From an uncultured Bacteroidales bacterium (GTDB taxonomy: Bacteria > Bacteroidota > Bacteroidia > Bacteroidales > UBA932): a stretch of 64,000 nt of DNA. How positions within the stretch are numbered: the stretch's first letter is position 1; each line of letters begins with the position of its first letter. The notes beneath the pieces are model-generated. The model searched no databases. It saw only the letters and a list, made by a program, of their open reading frames with translations, and had not been told where the DNA came from. Both the position numbers and the translations under genes were made by a program. The stretch covers positions 51,883-115,882 of the forward strand of contig ONOH01000002.1 of NCBI GenBank assembly GCA_900319405.1, written 5' to 3'. Below, in pieces: positions 43,052-52,571 of this stretch.

Positions 43052-43531
43052 CTATAAAAGACCTTCCGGGATGCTCAGGGTGAGTGTCCCGGTTTTTTCT
43101 TCCAGAGCCAGGACAAGCTCTTCGTGGAAGGGGACCAGGACCTCTTCCCCGTCGGGCTTGCGAAGCCACAGACAGGGGTTTCCGGGAATGTCCTCGTGGG
43201 TAACTACCGTTCCCGCCGGCCGGCCGTTCTGGTCCAGCACCTGCCATCCGCAGAGGTCTTCTTCCTCCTCCTGTTCAAAATAATCGGCGAACACGGCCCT
43301 CCCCGCCAGTTCGTCGGCATCCTTCAGGGAGTGGACGCCCGTAAGCCGCGCCAGGACACGGCGAGTGCCCCTGGGCGTAAACGATTCAAAATAAAAGGGA
43401 ACCGGCAGTCCATCAAATTCGATGAACACCGGTTCCTGGAGGTCGATATCTTCCGGGACAATATCCAGGAGGCTCATCAGAACCTCTCCTTGCGTCCCGT
43501 TGGATTTCAGAACCTGGGCGATTCGGAGCAT
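43052..43531 (-). CDS. rimM: Ribosome maturation factor RimM
   Basis: The 159-residue protein has the RimM N-terminal barrel (AQVLKSNGTQGEVLM, then LTGVHSLKDADELAGRAVFAD) and the PRC-barrel part (DQNGRPAGTV, then EVLVPFHEELV). It helps 30S head assembly with S19/16S. Its ATG overlaps the rpsP stop by one base (TAATG), so translation is coupled. Confidence 0.9.
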   Translation of the reverse strand: MLRIAQVLKSNGTQGEVLMSLLDIVPEDIDLQEPVFIEFDGLPVPFYFESFTPRGTRRVLARLTGVHSLKDADELAGRAVFADYFEQEEEEDLCGWQVLDQNGRPAGTVVTHEDIPGNPCLWLRKPDGEEVLVPFHEELVLALEEKTGTLTLSIPEGLL

Positions 43532-44082
43532 TACTCTGCCGGAGTCTCCACGGGTTCGGCAGCAGCCTCGGCAGTAGCTTCTGCGGCAGCCTCTTCGGCA
43601 GCCTTGCGGGCAGCTTCCTCGGCCTCGGCCTTTTTGGCGGCGATAGCCTTGGCGCGAGCCTCGTTCACCTCTGCCTCGGCGGCCTTGGCGGCCTTGGCCT
43701 TGGCGATAGCGTCATTCTTGAGGCCGGTCTTCTTGGCAGCGACCTTCTCGTCGTGCTGGGCTTTCCAGGCGGCGAATTTGGCATCAGCCTGGGCCTCGGT
43801 GAGGGCTCCCTTGGCGACGCCTTCCGCCAGGTGCTTGCGCAGAAGGACACCCTCGTAGGAGAGGATGCGGCGGGCCGTGAGGGTGGGCTGGGCACCCACG
43901 TTGAGCCAAGCCAGGGCCTTGTCACCGTTCAGGATGATGGTGGCAGGGTTGGTGTTGGGGTTGTAGGAGCCGAGCTGCTCAATGAATTTACCGTCGCGCG
44001 GTGCGCGGGAATCAGCCACAACAATGTGGAAGAATGCGAAATTCTTCTTACCGTGGCGCTGAAGTCTGATTTTAACAGCCAT
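43531..44082 (-). CDS. rpsP: 30S ribosomal protein S16
   Basis: The start is set at [11 protein letters not shown], the canonical S16 N-terminus, although the frame is open upstream. The S16 core fills residues 1-80. A ~100-residue Ala/Lys/Glu-rich C-terminal extension, common in Bacteroidota S16, makes the protein 183 residues. It is the first gene of the rpsP-rimM operon. Confidence 0.95.
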   Translation of the reverse strand: MAVKIRLQRHGKKNFAFFHIVVADSRAPRDGKFIEQLGSYNPNTNPATIILNGDKALAWLNVGAQPTLTARRILSYEGVLLRKHLAEGVAKGALTEAQADAKFAAWKAQHDEKVAAKKTGLKNDAIAKAKAAKAAEAEVNEARAKAIAAKKAEAEEAARKAAEEAAAEATAEAAAEPVETPAE

Positions 44083-44139
44083 TGTGAATCTGTTGTTTAA
44101 AATTAATAATTGCGTAGTGCCCCAACTCGTGGGAGCCTG

Positions 44140-44147
44140 CAAAGATA
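44140..44147 (-). promoter_or_regulatory. -7 box of rpsP (TATCTTTG)
   Basis: It is an exact TAnnTTTG match on the minus strand, 57 bp upstream of the rpsP ATG. A TTTC lies at the correct -33 spacing. Confidence 0.6.
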
Positions 44148-44208
44148 ACAATTTATTTTTATCCCGGAAAAATTATTTGAAGTCTCCAGCAAAAAAGTCT
44201 CAAAAAGT

Positions 44209-44239
44209 TTTGGGAATTCAAAAATGCTCATTATCTTTG
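44209..44239 (+). promoter_or_regulatory. Consensus promoter of tRNA-Leu
   Basis: TTTG (44209-44212) and TATCTTTG (44232-44239) are separated by exactly 19 bp, a full match to the Bacteroidota housekeeping promoter, 14 bp before the tRNA. Confidence 0.75.
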
Positions 44240-44253
44240 CAGTCCCAATAGAT

Positions 44254-44336
44254 GCGGGTGTGGTGAAATGGTAGACACGCCACTTTGAGGGGGTGGTGGG
44301 CGTTAGCCCGTGGAAGTTCGACTCTTCTCACCCGCA
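44254..44336 (+). tRNA. tRNA-Leu (anticodon GAG)
   Basis: The acceptor stem GCGGGTG/CACCCGC, an anticodon stem CCACT/GGTGG enclosing the loop TTGAGGG, and a long variable arm (TGGGCGTTAGCCCGT) identify a class II tRNA-Leu reading CUC/CUU. A terminator follows immediately. Confidence 0.95.
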
Positions 44337-44337
44337 C

Positions 44338-44369
44338 AAAAAAGACGACTCTCAGGAGCCGTCTTTTTT
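44338..44369. terminator. Bidirectional intrinsic terminator after tRNA-Leu
   Basis: AAAAAGACG pairs with CGTCTTTTT with an inner CTC/GAG, followed by Ts. It serves tRNA-Leu and the convergent DUF2207 gene. Confidence 0.75.
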
Positions 44370-44375
44370 CGTGTC

Positions 44376-46094
44376 TTAACGGGATCCGCCGCCGTGGCCG
44401 CCACCGAATCCTCCGCCGCCACCGCCGAAGGAGATGGAGCCTCCACCGCCGCCGGAGCGACGCTGGGCTGCGGCACGGGCCGCCTCCCGCTGGGCCTGGC
44501 GGTTCAGGGCGGAAGTCATCATCGAGGAGGAGTTCCGCGTGATGCTGTCCAGGACATAGTATGTGGTGGTGGGGTCCAGCATATTGGCCTCCCGGGCATA
44601 CTCTTCCATCATCTTGGGGAAGAGTTTCTCGAAGTTTTTGGCCACTTTGTCGGCAATTCCCAGGGAAGCCGCCATAATCATATACTTTTTCCAGAGTCCC
44701 ACTTCGGGAGCGGAGCGCTCGCCGATGAGGGTAAAGTCGCTCAGGAAGTTCTTGAACTCGATGGCCCGGCAGCGCTCCTCCCTGGAAGCTTCCTGCCATA
44801 GCGTGCGGCCGCCGTAAATGGCCTCCGAGGGCCAGCTGACCACCTCGGTATCGTGCTTGTAGGACCACTTCTTGAACTCATCGGCCTCCAGGAGCATATC
44901 CCCGGAAGCCTGCACGGCGCCTTCGTAAATCATTCTTTCCACCTTGTCGGTGAATCCCACCTCGTCGGTCCCCCTGGAGAAACGCAGGTTCACGCGCTTG
45001 TCATCTCCGGGGATAGGTTCCACGCGGATGAGCCCTTCCTGGATCCATTTGAGAAAATACGCGCTCACCACATTGGTGAAGGCTTTTTTCTTGTCCGGGC
45101 ACAAGTGGTCTCCATTCTGGATAAGACTGTACAGGGCCGACGGGTTGCCACCAAAGGGGACAACCCGGTTCCAGCCGTCTATCTTGTCCTTACCGAAAAC
45201 GTCCTTCTTGTAACGCCTGTTCGTGATTCTCCGGTACAGCCGGACCACCGAATAGACAAGAACGGAAAAGATCGCAAGAATGGGAATGCCGATGAAAATG
45301 AGCAGGCCGACATACTTGAGCAGCTTGTCGGAGATGCTTTCCTCCTTCTCTCCGTAGTCGCTCCCCTCCATCGCCGTCTCCTTAAGCTGCTCGAAACTGC
45401 CGTCTCCTTCCACCTGCGGATGGAAAAGCCCTTTGTCAAACTGCACCAGGGCCGAGAAAAAACTGTTCCGTGACAGGCGCTCGGAAGACTCGAAGAAAAT
45501 TTCTCCCTTTTCGTTGAGCCGGGAATCTCCCCGGATACCGAAGCCCCAGAAACGGACGTTGCAGGAGTCTGTACGCTCCCAGAACCAGGGGTCGGACCCG
45601 GTCTCGTTCCGGATGGTAATGGAGACGTGCTGCGGGCGCACATACCAGTCGTCGTTGAGGAAATGCCAGTGGAAGCCGTCACATTCCGGGTATGACTGCA
45701 CCAGATTGTCGATGATGTAGGATACGGTCCAGACGTGGTCGCCGTAGTCTCCCTGACCCCAGCAGAGTTCGACATCTCCCCCGCCCTTCTCCACAATACC
45801 GCATCGGCCTTTCTTCTGGTCCAGCGAACGATTGGAGTCCCAGCGGCGACCGTCGTTTTCGTACTCCTTTCCGTTCTCGAACACCTTCAGGTCGTGGATG
45901 TACGATTTACCGGGATTGTCGATGGGGATATACCACTCGGTGCCTTCCGTCACGGTCATGTCCCATTTCTGGACAACCTGGGCATGGCCGTTGCGGAACA
46001 GGCTCACTATGGTCTGGATGTCGCGGATTTCCTGTGCAAAGGAAAAAACCGCTGCGGCCACAAAGGCCGCCGCGGTCAGGATGATTCTTTTCAT
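44376..46094 (-). CDS. DUF2207-family membrane protein
   Basis: The start is at MKRIILTAAAF (signal peptide SFAQ), about 572 residues. A large extracytoplasmic beta domain (VTEGTEWYIP opening) is followed by a membrane helix near the middle (VGLLIFIGIPILAIFSVL), a cytoplasmic region, another hydrophobic segment and a Gly/Ser-rich GGGGSISFGGGG tail. It pairs with LemA 4 bp upstream, the standard LemA-DUF2207 arrangement. Function is unsettled. Confidence 0.87.
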   Translation of the reverse strand: MKRIILTAAAFVAAAVFSFAQEIRDIQTIVSLFRNGHAQVVQKWDMTVTEGTEWYIPIDNPGKSYIHDLKVFENGKEYENDGRRWDSNRSLDQKKGRCGIVEKGGGDVELCWGQGDYGDHVWTVSYIIDNLVQSYPECDGFHWHFLNDDWYVRPQHVSITIRNETGSDPWFWERTDSCNVRFWGFGIRGDSRLNEKGEIFFESSERLSRNSFFSALVQFDKGLFHPQVEGDGSFEQLKETAMEGSDYGEKEESISDKLLKYVGLLIFIGIPILAIFSVLVYSVVRLYRRITNRRYKKDVFGKDKIDGWNRVVPFGGNPSALYSLIQNGDHLCPDKKKAFTNVVSAYFLKWIQEGLIRVEPIPGDDKRVNLRFSRGTDEVGFTDKVERMIYEGAVQASGDMLLEADEFKKWSYKHDTEVVSWPSEAIYGGRTLWQEASREERCRAIEFKNFLSDFTLIGERSAPEVGLWKKYMIMAASLGIADKVAKNFEKLFPKMMEEYAREANMLDPTTTYYVLDSITRNSSSMMTSALNRQAQREAARAAAQRRSGGGGGSISFGGGGGGFGGGHGGGSR

Positions 46095-46098
46095 AAGA

Positions 46099-46656
46099 CT
46101 ACTTTTTGAAAAGGTCCTGGGGAAGTTCTGCCTTTTCGGGTCTTTCGGCCAGGTAATCGCGCTTTTCAAAGCCCAGCATGGAGGCCACCACGGAACCCGG
46201 GAAGGCGCGGACGTCGCGGTTGTAGCGGGTTACCGTGTCGTTGAACGTCATTCTGCTCAGGCGCACGTTTTCCTCGAATTCGAAGTATTTGTGCATGGCA
46301 TCCTGATAGGCCTGGGTTCCCTTGAGCTCGGGGTACTGCTCGGCCACGGCCATCAGGCGTGCGGCAAAGCCGCCCAGGGCGCTTTCATTGGCGTTGATTT
46401 CCTCCACCGTGGGATTGGCAGAAGACACCGGACGGCGCATTCCGATGATTTTCTCGTAGTTCTCCCCTTCGATGGCGTTTTCCTCACGGGCAATCTTCAC
46501 GGCGGTCTCCAGCGCATCGTAACGGCTGGTCTGCTGCACGCTGATCTGCTTGAGGGCATTGTTGCAGAATTCGTCATTCTTGACAAGCTTGTTCTGGACG
46601 GAGATGCCCCACAATACCAGGACAGCGACGATGGCAATAACGATAATAAGTGTCAT
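46099..46656 (-). CDS. LemA family protein
   Basis: The 185-residue protein has an N-terminal membrane anchor (LIIVIAIVAVLVLWGISV) and the LemA helical bundle (RYDALETAVKIA, ENVRLSRMTFNDTVTRYN, FPGSVVASMLGF). It begins the LemA-DUF2207 operon. Confidence 0.92.
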   Translation of the reverse strand: MTLIIVIAIVAVLVLWGISVQNKLVKNDEFCNNALKQISVQQTSRYDALETAVKIAREENAIEGENYEKIIGMRRPVSSANPTVEEINANESALGGFAARLMAVAEQYPELKGTQAYQDAMHKYFEFEENVRLSRMTFNDTVTRYNRDVRAFPGSVVASMLGFEKRDYLAERPEKAELPQDLFKK

Positions 46657-46695
46657 AGTATTTTAGTTTACTTTCACAAATATCTAAAAAAAGTG

Positions 46696-46703
46696 TAAAT
46701 TTG
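46696..46703 (+). promoter_or_regulatory. -7 box of the DUF975 gene (TAAATTTG)
   Basis: It is an exact TAnnTTTG match, 24 bp upstream of the ATG at 46728. The gene start is therefore placed downstream of it. Confidence 0.5.
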
Positions 46704-46727
46704 TCAATAGTTAAAACCATTTTTGAG

Positions 46728-47462
46728 ATGAAAACAAACACGACCTTCAAAGAAGAAGCCCTCTCCGCCCTCCGGGGGAACTGGGCAAAGGGCATCCTGC
46801 TTGTCCTGCTGTACTACCTTCTGGCCGGCACCGTCATCGGCCCCAGCACGTACACAAGCATCCTGATGCAGAATCATCTTCAGTCGATGGGCGGAAGTAC
46901 CAACCTTATGCAAATGGCGGCCGCTTTTCAGGAGCCGGAGTTTGTCGCCCTGCAGACAAAAGCCAACGCGGCCAACAGCGGTCTCACACTCTTTCAAATC
47001 TTCATCCTTTTCCCCCTGACCCTGGGAATGGCCAATGCCTTCCGGAAACTGCTGGTGGAAAGAGACAACAATCTTGTCATCAACGCTTTCCACACGGGCT
47101 TCAAGCCCTATTTCCACAAAGTTTGGGGAATGCTTGCGAAGTATCTCCTGACTTTTCTGTGGTCGCTGCTGTTTCTTATCCCGGGAATCATCAAGACGTA
47201 TTCCTATTCGATGACACCCTACATCCTGCACGAGTATCCCGAGCTCAGCGCCAGTGAAGCCATCCATCGCAGCCGGATGATGATGCGCGGACACAAGTTC
47301 GACCTTTTCTGGCTCCAGCTCAGCTTCATCGGCTGGTTTTTCCTGTGCCTGTTGACCGCCGGCATCGGCTTCCTATGGCTCGTCCCCTATTACCAGACGG
47401 CGAAGGCCGCTTTCTACGAGGAAGTAAAAAGCGAGTACGGCATCCACGGAGGACTGGATTAA
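46728..47462 (+). CDS. DUF975-family integral membrane protein
   Basis: The protein has 244 residues from MKTNTTFKEEALSALRGNW. The ALxGNW opening, several hydrophobic helices and the FLWSLLFLIPGIIKTYSYSM and SRMMMRGHKFDLFWLQLSFIGW patterns (read in parts) are typical of DUF975. It probably has six helices; function unknown. Its 3' end overlaps the convergent phosphatase gene by 4 bp. Confidence 0.85.
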   Translation: MKTNTTFKEEALSALRGNWAKGILLVLLYYLLAGTVIGPSTYTSILMQNHLQSMGGSTNLMQMAAAFQEPEFVALQTKANAANSGLTLFQIFILFPLTLGMANAFRKLLVERDNNLVINAFHTGFKPYFHKVWGMLAKYLLTFLWSLLFLIPGIIKTYSYSMTPYILHEYPELSASEAIHRSRMMMRGHKFDLFWLQLSFIGWFFLCLLTAGIGFLWLVPYYQTAKAAFYEEVKSEYGIHGGLD

Positions 47463-49405
47463 TTCCTAAGCAGATTTACGCACAGCAGGGTGAGGTCGTC
47501 ACTGGCTTCGGCCTCTCCCACGTGTTTTTCCACCGCCTTCAGCAGGCGCTTGACAAGCGTTCCGGCATTGACGTATGGCTCCTGGGCAAGGATTTCGATA
47601 AGACGGTCGTTGCCCAGTTCTTCGTGCGCCGTATTCTCGGCCTCGTTCAGGCCGTCGGTATAGAGCAGGATGGGCGTTTTGCTGATATCCAGGGTCTGGC
47701 CTTCGAACTCCCAGCCGGCGCACACGCCGATGGGGGTGTTGGGCTGGCATTCCATGAACGCCGGACGCTCTTTAAGGAGAACGGGCGGATTGTGTCCGCA
47801 ATTGCAGAATTCCAGAAGGCCGGTCTTCAGGTCCAGCTGGCCGATGAAAAGGGTCACGAACATCAGCTGCTCGTTTTTCTCGGAGATGCCGTTGTTGACG
47901 TGGCGGGCCACCTCGGCCGGAGGGAGACCCTGGCGGGACACCAGGCGGAACAGGCTCAGGGTCACCGCCATAAACATACTGGCCGGAACGCCCTTTCCGC
48001 TCACGTCTCCCACGCAGAAATGCAGTTTCTCGTCCTGGATGAAATAATCGTAAAGGTCTCCTCCCACTTCCTTGGCCGGAGCCATGAAAGCATACATGTC
48101 CAGGTCTTTCCGGTCCGGGAACGGGGGGAACACATTGGGGACCATGCTCATCTGGATGTTCCGGGCAATCTGGAGCTCTCCTTCGATGCGCTCCTTCTTG
48201 GCGGTGGTAGTAGTCAATTCTTCGATATAATTCACCAGGGAGCTCTGCATATAGCTGAACGACTCCGTAAGGACGCCGATTTCGTCGGGCCGATGGGTCA
48301 CGGCCAGTTTCTCGCTGAAGTTGCCGACGGCGATGGTGCGGGCCTGTTCGGCCAGGGTGCGGAGCGGATCCAACTGCTGCTTGATAACCCGGGAGAACAC
48401 CAGGAACATCATCAGAAGGCCCATGACCACAATGCCAAGAACCACATGCTGCAGCCGGCGGAAACCGCCGAAGATGTCGCTTTCGGGGCAGACGATGCCC
48501 ACGCTCCAGCCGGTTGTCATCAGCGGTTTGAAGAACACGTAGTTTCTATTTCCGTCTATCCGGATTTCCCGCATCTCGTCCTGCCAGTCCAGCATCGCCT
48601 TTCCCAGGTCCCAGAGATCCTGGTCCGGTTCCACGAGCTGCTGGGTAAAGATGGTCTGGTAGAAGAGTTTTTCCGAGTCGGGATGGACCAGGTACGTACC
48701 GCCGCGGCCCACCACGATGGAATAAGAATGGGGGTAGGCCTTGACGGCCGAGATGGTCTCTGACAGCCATTCCAGGGAAATGTCCAGCGTGAGGCTCCCT
48801 ACAAAGGAACCGTCGTTTCCGATGAGCGGCTTGCAGTAGGAGACGCTCATCTTGGAGTCCATCGTATCATCGTCGAACTCTTCCTGATCGGTGTAGGGCT
48901 CGGTCCAGCAGGGCTGGTTCAGGAGTTTTGGAAGAAGGTACCAGTCCAGATAGAAATACTGGTACTGGTCGTTGCCCTCCTGCTGGGTGTAAACGTTGCG
49001 GCCGTTGTTGTTGGAGTAACAGGAATAATACTTGCCCTTGGAAGGGTAATAATACGGTTCGAAGGAAATGGAGCAGCCGTTGAGGAAAGGATTGTTCACG
49101 ACGACCTCCCGGGAGAGTCCCATCATCTTGTCGGGATGATCCAAGTCTTTGTAGATGAGGGTTTCCAGATTGTCGGCCAGCAGTACCACGTCTTCCAGGA
49201 TAACGTTCACGCGAAGGACGGTATTCTCCAGCTCGCGGGTGGCGCCCTTTATGGCCTCGCGCCGGACGGCTTCTCGGGAAACGACGAACAGATATCCCAG
49301 GCTGGCCGAAAAAATGGCGATGGCAAAAAGCACGATCCAAAGGCTCAGCCGCCGGCTGAGGGAACGTTTGATGATGCCTGGCAGGAGGTTGGAGCGCTTT
49401 TTCAT
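47459..49405 (-). CDS. dCache-HAMP-SpoIIE (PP2C) phosphatase
   Basis: The 648-residue membrane signalling protein has an N-terminal helix (LSLWIVLFAIAIFSASLGYL), an extracytoplasmic double-Cache sensor (~40-300), a second helix (HVVLGIVVMGLLMMFLVF), a HAMP linker (PLRTLAEQARTIAVGNF), and a C-terminal SpoIIE-type PP2C domain (APAKEVGGDLYDYF, GDVSGKGVPASMFMA, LLYTDGLNEAEN). Metal-binding aspartates are present, so it should be active on a phosphoprotein such as an anti-anti-sigma factor. Its ATG overlaps the upstream solute-binding-protein gene (ATGA). Confidence 0.92.
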   Translation of the reverse strand: MKKRSNLLPGIIKRSLSRRLSLWIVLFAIAIFSASLGYLFVVSREAVRREAIKGATRELENTVLRVNVILEDVVLLADNLETLIYKDLDHPDKMMGLSREVVVNNPFLNGCSISFEPYYYPSKGKYYSCYSNNNGRNVYTQQEGNDQYQYFYLDWYLLPKLLNQPCWTEPYTDQEEFDDDTMDSKMSVSYCKPLIGNDGSFVGSLTLDISLEWLSETISAVKAYPHSYSIVVGRGGTYLVHPDSEKLFYQTIFTQQLVEPDQDLWDLGKAMLDWQDEMREIRIDGNRNYVFFKPLMTTGWSVGIVCPESDIFGGFRRLQHVVLGIVVMGLLMMFLVFSRVIKQQLDPLRTLAEQARTIAVGNFSEKLAVTHRPDEIGVLTESFSYMQSSLVNYIEELTTTTAKKERIEGELQIARNIQMSMVPNVFPPFPDRKDLDMYAFMAPAKEVGGDLYDYFIQDEKLHFCVGDVSGKGVPASMFMAVTLSLFRLVSRQGLPPAEVARHVNNGISEKNEQLMFVTLFIGQLDLKTGLLEFCNCGHNPPVLLKERPAFMECQPNTPIGVCAGWEFEGQTLDISKTPILLYTDGLNEAENTAHEELGNDRLIEILAQEPYVNAGTLVKRLLKAVEKHVGEAEASDDLTLLCVNLLRN

Positions 49406-50355
49406 CGGTTCAAATCTTCTAAGGTGACCGGTTTCCGGATGATGTCGTTTCGAAGCAGGAGGTCACAGACCTGCTGCACCATATCCGGCCTCAGGAGGAA
49501 TGCACGCTCGCCGCTGTCGGGATCCAACTGCAGATCCAGGATTTCTTCCAGCATCAGCTTCTGGAGAATGCGGTTGGTGCCGATATGGTTCCTCCCCACA
49601 TACTTCATCACGATGTCCAGGGCTTCCTCAGGATGGTCGGCCGCATATTCCCAACCCTTGCGGCTGGCACGGGCAAACTTTTCGCACTGCTCGCGATGTT
49701 TTTCATAATATTCCCGGGTGACGTACAGGCCGTCTTCCTGGATATTGTATCCGTGCTCCGAAAAACGGTAAACGCTTTCCCCGTCCAGGGAAAAGCCCGC
49801 CTGCCGGATCTGGTAATACTCGTTGTAGGACATGGCCACCGAAGCATCTACGGCACCTGCCACGAAAAGCGGAACGCTGCCGGCTGCCAGAACCCATTGA
49901 TACTGAAGGCCCATCTCGTTCATCACAGCCTGGGCCACCTGGGTGAAGCCCGCCTGCCAGATGGCCACCTTTGCCTTCTTCATTTCCAGGGGGTTCTTTC
50001 CCCAGCGGGAAACAATGATGAGGGCATTGTTCATCGAGGTCTGCAGCAGGTTCACCAGGGGGATGCCGCTGTCCATAATCTGCATGGCCTGAGCCAGCTG
50101 CAGGGTGGTGGCATGGCTCTTGTGGGTGCGGATGCGCTCCATCGAAGACTGTGTAGCGTTGGGATGGGTAATCAGGACATCCACTCCCTCCTCATCATAA
50201 AAACCTTTTTCCTTGGCCACGTAATAGCCCGCAAATTGTGCCTGGGCCGTCCACTGCGGCGTAAATACCAAAGGCTCTGCCACCTTCTGCTTCTGGGCAG
50301 ACAGCGGAAGTGCGGAAAACAGTGCAAAAGCACACAGGAGCAGCAGTCTTTTCAT
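49402..50355 (-). CDS. ABC-type substrate-binding protein (NMT1/THI5-like)
   Basis: The 317-residue protein has a signal peptide (LPLSAQ) and an NMT1/THI5-like fold with FTPQWTAQAQFAGYYVAKEKGFY split by the usual helix, then the GIPLVNLLQTS and GAVDASVAMSYNEYYQ segments. Relatives bind pyrimidine, sulfonate or nitrate-type ligands. No permease or ATPase is adjacent; instead it overlaps the sensor-phosphatase gene, so it may present the ligand to that sensor. Confidence 0.85.
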   Translation of the reverse strand: MKRLLLLCAFALFSALPLSAQKQKVAEPLVFTPQWTAQAQFAGYYVAKEKGFYDEEGVDVLITHPNATQSSMERIRTHKSHATTLQLAQAMQIMDSGIPLVNLLQTSMNNALIIVSRWGKNPLEMKKAKVAIWQAGFTQVAQAVMNEMGLQYQWVLAAGSVPLFVAGAVDASVAMSYNEYYQIRQAGFSLDGESVYRFSEHGYNIQEDGLYVTREYYEKHREQCEKFARASRKGWEYAADHPEEALDIVMKYVGRNHIGTNRILQKLMLEEILDLQLDPDSGERAFLLRPDMVQQVCDLLLRNDIIRKPVTLEDLNR

Positions 50356-50371
50356 AAATCCCTGTTTTACA

Positions 50372-50402
50372 ATTGCAAATTTACAAAAAAAGATTATATT
50401 TG
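50372..50402 (+). promoter_or_regulatory. uxuB promoter, overlapping a divergent promoter
   Basis: ATTG (50372-50375), 19 bp and TATATTTG (50395-50402) drive uxuB 21 bp downstream. On the other strand TAAATTTG (50383-50376) serves the substrate-binding-protein operon, so the two promoters overlap. Confidence 0.6.
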
Positions 50403-50423
50403 TTTGAACGTATTTTTGAAGAT

Positions 50424-51242
50424 ATGGATAATCTGTTTGACATTTCAGGAAAAGTAGTGGTCGTGACCGGAGCCTGCGGTGTTCTGGGGAAACCCATCTG
50501 CCGGTATTTTGCGGGAGCCGGCGCCCGCGTAGCCATCCTTGCCAGGGAACACTCCCGCGAAGAAGCCCGGCAAATGGCGGATGAAATCCGGGCCGATGGC
50601 GGAGATGCCCTCTTCCTCCCCACCGACGTACTGGACGAGGGGCTTTTGGAAAAGAACCATCATGAGCTTCAGGAGCGCTGGGGCGGGGTTGACATCCTTC
50701 TCAACGCGGCCGGCGGAAACCTGGGCCCGGCCAATGTCACGCCGGAACAAACCCTCTTCGACCTGGACATCGAGGCCACCCGGCGCGTAGTGGAACTGAA
50801 TCTTTTCGGCACCATCCTCCCCACCAAGGTTTTTGCCCGTTCAATGGTGCAGAAAAAGAAGGGTTCCATCATCAACTTCTGTTCCATGTCCTCCTTCCGT
50901 CCGCTCACCCGCGTGGCCGGATACGGAATGGCCAAGGCCGGCGTGGCCAGCTGGACCCAATGGCTGGCCGGTGAACTGGCCGCCAAATTCGGAGAGGGAA
51001 TCAGGGTCAACGCCATCGCCCCCGGCTTTCTCCTGACCAAGCAGAACAAAAGCCTGCTTACCCACCCGGACGGATCCCTGACGGAGCGCTCACACAAAAT
51101 CCTTTCACATACGCCCCTCGGCCGTTTCCTGCAGCCGGACGAGCTTTTCGGAGCCCTGCATTATCTGGCCTCCGACGCCTCCAAAGGCGTAACGGGAAGC
51201 ATCCTTACGGTTGACGGCGGGTTCAACTCTTTCAGTATCTGA
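50424..51242 (+). CDS. uxuB: SDR-family D-mannonate oxidoreductase (probable)
   Basis: The start is set at [10 protein letters not shown] (272 residues). It has the Rossmann motif [13 protein letters not shown], the catalytic Ser/Tyr/Lys (SMSS, YGMAKAG) and a C-terminal [10 protein letters not shown]. The activity is inferred from position 5 bp before uxuA: in Bacteroidota fructuronate reductase is often an SDR rather than the E. coli UxuB type. It would reduce fructuronate to mannonate. Confidence 0.8.
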   Translation: MDNLFDISGKVVVVTGACGVLGKPICRYFAGAGARVAILAREHSREEARQMADEIRADGGDALFLPTDVLDEGLLEKNHHELQERWGGVDILLNAAGGNLGPANVTPEQTLFDLDIEATRRVVELNLFGTILPTKVFARSMVQKKKGSIINFCSMSSFRPLTRVAGYGMAKAGVASWTQWLAGELAAKFGEGIRVNAIAPGFLLTKQNKSLLTHPDGSLTERSHKILSHTPLGRFLQPDELFGALHYLASDASKGVTGSILTVDGGFNSFSI

Positions 51243-51247
51243 GCCTT

Positions 51248-52411
51248 ATGTATCTGATGAAACAAAGCTGGCGCTGGTACGGACCGGGGGATCCCGTGAG
51301 CCTGGACCACATCCGCCAGGCGGGTGCCACGGACATTGTCTCCGCCCTTCACCACATCCCCAACGGAGAAGTCTGGCCCGTCGAGGAGATCCGCCTCCGA
51401 CAAGACCAGTGCCTGGCCAAAGGCCTTTGCTGGAGCGTTGTGGAAAGCGTCCCCGTCCACGAACACATCAAAACCCGGGAAGGTGAATATCTGCAATACA
51501 TTGAAAATTACAAGCAGACGCTCCGTAACCTGGCCGCCTGCGGCATCCACACCGTCACCTACAATTTTATGCCGGTGCTGGACTGGACCCGCACCGACCT
51601 GGCCTACCCTATGCCGGACGGCAGCCTGGCCCTCCGTTTCGAGCGGGCCGCCTTCCTGGCCTTCGACCTCTGCATCCTGCGTCGTCCGGGAGCGCGGGAG
51701 GAGTATTCGGCCCGGGACATCGCCCTGGCGGAAGAGCGCTTTGCGCAGATGTCGGAAGAGGAAATCCGGCTGCTTACGCGGAATATGATCGCAGGGCTGC
51801 CGGGGAGCGAAGAGAGTTTTACCCTGGAGCAGTTCCAGGCGGCCCTGGACCGGTATAAAGGCGTGGATGCGGAAACGCTTCGGGCCAATCTGGTTTTCTT
51901 CCTGCAGCAAATCTGCCCCGTCTGCGACGCAATCGGCACCCGGATGGTCATCCATCCCGACGACCCTCCCTACCCCATTCTGGGGCTCCCCCGCATCCTT
52001 TCCACCGCGGAAGACTTCCGGAAACTGGTAAAGGCGGTTCCCAACCCCTCCAACGGCCTGAACCTGTGCACCGGCTCCCTGGGTGTCAGGGCCGACAACG
52101 ACCTCCCCGCCATGATGCGGGAATTCGGAGACCGCATTGATTTTGTACACCTTCGCTCCACCAGACGGGACGAGGAAGGCAATTTCTACGAAGCCAATCT
52201 CCTGGAAGGGGATGTCCCTGTCGTAGAAGTGATGAGGGCCATGCTGGAGGTGGAGCAGAAACGCGCCTGCCGCATTTACCTCAGGCCCGATCACGGCCAC
52301 CAGATGTGCGATGACCTGCAGCGAAAGTCCAACCCGGGCTATTCCTGTTACGGCCGGCTCCGCTCCCTGGCCGAACTCCGGGGAATCGAGCATGCCCTGC
52401 AAAAGCTTTAA
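51248..52411 (+). CDS. uxuA: D-mannonate dehydratase
   Basis: It dehydrates D-mannonate to 2-keto-3-deoxygluconate in hexuronate catabolism. The N-terminus [30 protein letters not shown], and metal-site segments RIDFVHLRS and YLRPDHGHQ are canonical. The ATG at 51257 (MKQSWRW) may be the true start, by comparison with other UxuA proteins. With the upstream SDR it forms a two-gene operon. Confidence 0.95.
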   Translation: MYLMKQSWRWYGPGDPVSLDHIRQAGATDIVSALHHIPNGEVWPVEEIRLRQDQCLAKGLCWSVVESVPVHEHIKTREGEYLQYIENYKQTLRNLAACGIHTVTYNFMPVLDWTRTDLAYPMPDGSLALRFERAAFLAFDLCILRRPGAREEYSARDIALAEERFAQMSEEEIRLLTRNMIAGLPGSEESFTLEQFQAALDRYKGVDAETLRANLVFFLQQICPVCDAIGTRMVIHPDDPPYPILGLPRILSTAEDFRKLVKAVPNPSNGLNLCTGSLGVRADNDLPAMMREFGDRIDFVHLRSTRRDEEGNFYEANLLEGDVPVVEVMRAMLEVEQKRACRIYLRPDHGHQMCDDLQRKSNPGYSCYGRLRSLAELRGIEHALQKL

Positions 52412-52489
52412 GGCCACGCCATTCTCCTGCAAGGGCAGTTTGTCGGGAATCAGAATACCCTATTCCAGACACACTGGATGGAACACTAC

Positions 52490-52571
52490 CCAGCAGGTCA
52501 TGAAGACCGTTTTCTTTCTCGGCATGCTTGCACATTACCTCAGAAAGTTGTTCCTTTGTAAAAGTTAGCAT
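52490..52571 (-). mobile_element. Stub of an IS256-like transposase gene (N-terminus only)
   Basis: On the minus strand the first ~26 codons (MLTFTKEQLSEVM, then ENGLHDLL) resemble the N-terminus of Bacteroidota IS256-family transposases. The frame then loses any similarity and runs into the antisense of uxuA. This looks like an internally deleted element. The family assignment is from memory of the N-terminal pattern and is tentative. Confidence 0.35.

Noticed and set aside
44385-44460. Separate Gly-rich small gene at the end of the DUF2207 gene
   Set aside because: It is the normal glycine-rich C-terminal tail of the DUF2207 protein.
52281-52571. A 96-residue minus-strand gene at the uxuA end
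   Set aside because: Only the first ~26 codons look like a protein; the rest is antisense to uxuA, so it is listed as a transposase stub instead.
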